DNA of 64,000 bases from Flavobacterium sp. ov086 (GTDB lineage Bacteria > Bacteroidota > Bacteroidia > Flavobacteriales > Flavobacteriaceae). The stretch lies in assembly GCF_900187965.1 (NCBI RefSeq), contig NZ_FZNL01000024.1:1-64000 (forward strand). Direction: 5' to 3'. Both the position numbers and the translations under genes were made by a program. Below are positions 62,887-64,000 of the stretch, piece by piece. Each line of letters begins with the position of its first letter. Positions within the stretch are counted from its first letter, which is position 1. Below the pieces are notes generated by a model. It had not been told where the DNA came from, did not search any database, and saw only the letters and a program-made list of their open reading frames with translations.

Positions 62887-64000
62887 TTATTTAATAGCGT
62901 CTTGAATACTGATTTTTTCTCCATCTTTATTTGCAATTAAATAAGCTGCGCCATATCCTTTGTCTTTAGCTTCTTGCAAATATTTTTTGGCAGCTTCGTA
63001 ATCTGCCGTTTCCTGATAGAAATATTTGTAAATATTATTTTCGTACAACATCGTTACATTTTTTAGTCCTTTAAAATTTTTAGGTTCCAAAGACGTTTTT
63101 TTGATACTGGCTATAAGTTGCACTTTAAAGAACGTTCCTTTTGGAGCTTTTTTTACAGCAACCGATTCGACCGCTTTAGGTTTTGCAGGAGTGGTATCTC
63201 TCGCCGGTCTTGCTTCTACAATTTCCGGAGCGCCAGAACCAAAATATTCTCTCTTATAACTTAAAATAGCTTCAGCAATAGCTCTTGCAATTTCATCCTG
63301 ACCTTCTTCTGAATTTAAAACATTTCCTTCCGTAGGATTCGAAACAAAACCTGTTTCTACTAATACTCTAGGCATATATGCTTTATGAAGTACCATAAAT
63401 GGGGCTTGTTTAACTCCGCCTTGTCTTATTTTTTTACCAAGTTTTTCAAAATTATCTTCAATTTTACTTGCTAATGAAATACTGTTCTCCAAATACTCTT
63501 CCTGCATTAAGGTCATACTAATCATAGATTCTGGCGAATTTGGGTCAAAACCTTCGTATTTACGTTTATAATCTTTTTCTAAAGTAATTACCGAGTTCTC
63601 TTTTTTCGCTGCTTCAAGATTTGAAGCTGTTTTACTCAAACCCATTACATAAGTTTCGGTTCCGTCTGCTGCAGTATTTTTGTTTGCATTACAATGTATA
63701 GAAACAAAAATATTTGAATTTGCACGGTTTGCGATGTTGGCTCTTTCTACCAAATCAATAAAAACATCCGTTTTACGAGTATAAATAACATCAACGTTTG
63801 GATTAAGTTCTAATATCTTTCCAACTTTTAGAACAATAGCCAAAGCAATATTTTTTTCAATTCGTCCGCTATAAACTGCTCCAAAATCGTGATCACCATG
63901 TCCAGCATCAAGAGTTACCTTAAAAACATTTGCCTGACTGTAAGCACAAAATGACATTATCGTTAGAAAAAAAGTAAATATTACCTTAATTTTGTTAAAT
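62887..64000 (-). CDS. N-acetylmuramoyl-L-alanine amidase (Amidase_3), 5' end outside the window
   Basis: The frame remains open to base 64000: residues 'FNKIKVIFTFFLTI' precede 'MSFCAYSQ', forming a signal peptide whose start codon lies beyond the edge. The internal ATG at 63957 would cut the signal in half. The catalytic domain has 'TLDAGHGDHDFGAVYSG', 'NIALAIVLKVGKIL', 'FVSIHCNANKN' and 'VLVETGFVSNPTEG', giving the zinc His/Glu set. A linker with 'PARDTTPAKPKAVE' leads to a C-terminal SPOR-like domain ('FFKVQLIASIKKTS', 'YKYFYQETADYEAAKKYLQE'). It cuts peptide side chains off peptidoglycan, probably at the division site. Confidence 0.94.
   Translation of the reverse strand, partial: FNKIKVIFTFFLTIMSFCAYSQANVFKVTLDAGHGDHDFGAVYSGRIEKNIALAIVLKVGKILELNPNVDVIYTRKTDVFIDLVERANIANRANSNIFVSIHCNANKNTAADGTETYVMGLSKTASNLEAAKKENSVITLEKDYKRKYEGFDPNSPESMISMTLMQEEYLENSISLASKIEDNFEKLGKKIRQGGVKQAPFMVLHKAYMPRVLVETGFVSNPTEGNVLNSEEGQDEIARAIAEAILSYKREYFGSGAPEIVEARPARDTTPAKPKAVESVAVKKAPKGTFFKVQLIASIKKTSLEPKNFKGLKNVTMLYENNIYKYFYQETADYEAAKKYLQEAKDKGYGAAYLIANKDGEKISIQDAIK

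Overview
The window looks like a chromosomal segment of a Flavobacterium close to F. johnsoniae. The evidence is low G+C, Bacteroidota-type promoters (TTTG / TAnnTTTG), type IX secretion (T9SS) sorting domains, a PorP/SprF protein, SusC/SusD proteins, bacillithiol synthesis (BshA) and a small SRP RNA. No tRNA, rRNA, CRISPR array, integrase or complete insertion sequence was seen. Both ends cut a gene: an adhesin at the left (5' end missing) and a cell-wall amidase at the right (5' end missing).

Layout. 1-6.1 kb: a T9SS-secreted adhesin with a type B C-terminal domain, followed by its PorP/SprF partner and an OmpA-family protein. 6.5-11.6 kb: a minus-strand housekeeping run (CAP lipoprotein, pdxH, rnz, STAS-like protein, pyrB, an unknown acidic protein, pyrR). 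11.9-14.8 kb: a very AT-rich accessory patch with a membrane protein + TIR-like protein pair, orphan proteins, a VOC protein and a tiny lipoprotein. 14.9-18.6 kb: an ABC-F ATPase, a RhuM-type protein and a TlpA-like thioredoxin. 18.7-21.3 kb: a compact four-gene operon of an Lgt-like membrane protein, a radical SAM protein resembling the Tes/COG1964 group, and two tiny paralogous membrane proteins. This is the best candidate here for an undescribed system.

21.4-39.7 kb is a chitin utilisation locus. It encodes a giant two-catalytic-domain GH18 chitinase (ChiA type), a GH20 hexosaminidase, a NagB-PIG-L fusion, SusD, SusC, a divergent LytS/LytTR two-component pair and an MFS amino-sugar transporter. 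Secreted chitinase would cut chitin, SusCD would import oligomers, GH20 would release GlcNAc, the transporter would bring it into the cytoplasm, and the fusion enzyme would deacetylate and deaminate it. The gap upstream of susC holds the C-terminal end of a second SusD and a second copy of the promoter-upstream element. I read this as a deletion scar of a lost second SusCD pair.

39.7-64 kb is mostly core: transaldolase, an SDR, the SRP RNA with a textbook promoter, glutaminyl cyclase, hutI and hutG, a DEAD-box helicase, a TPR hybrid kinase next to a 41-residue double-glycine peptide, a dicarboxylate symporter, aroC, an LpxH-like phosphoesterase, bshA, and a minus-strand cluster of two Fe-S proteins, an MCE/MlaD protein and an amidase. 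Intergenic gaps carry several families of short dispersed repeats and many intrinsic terminators.
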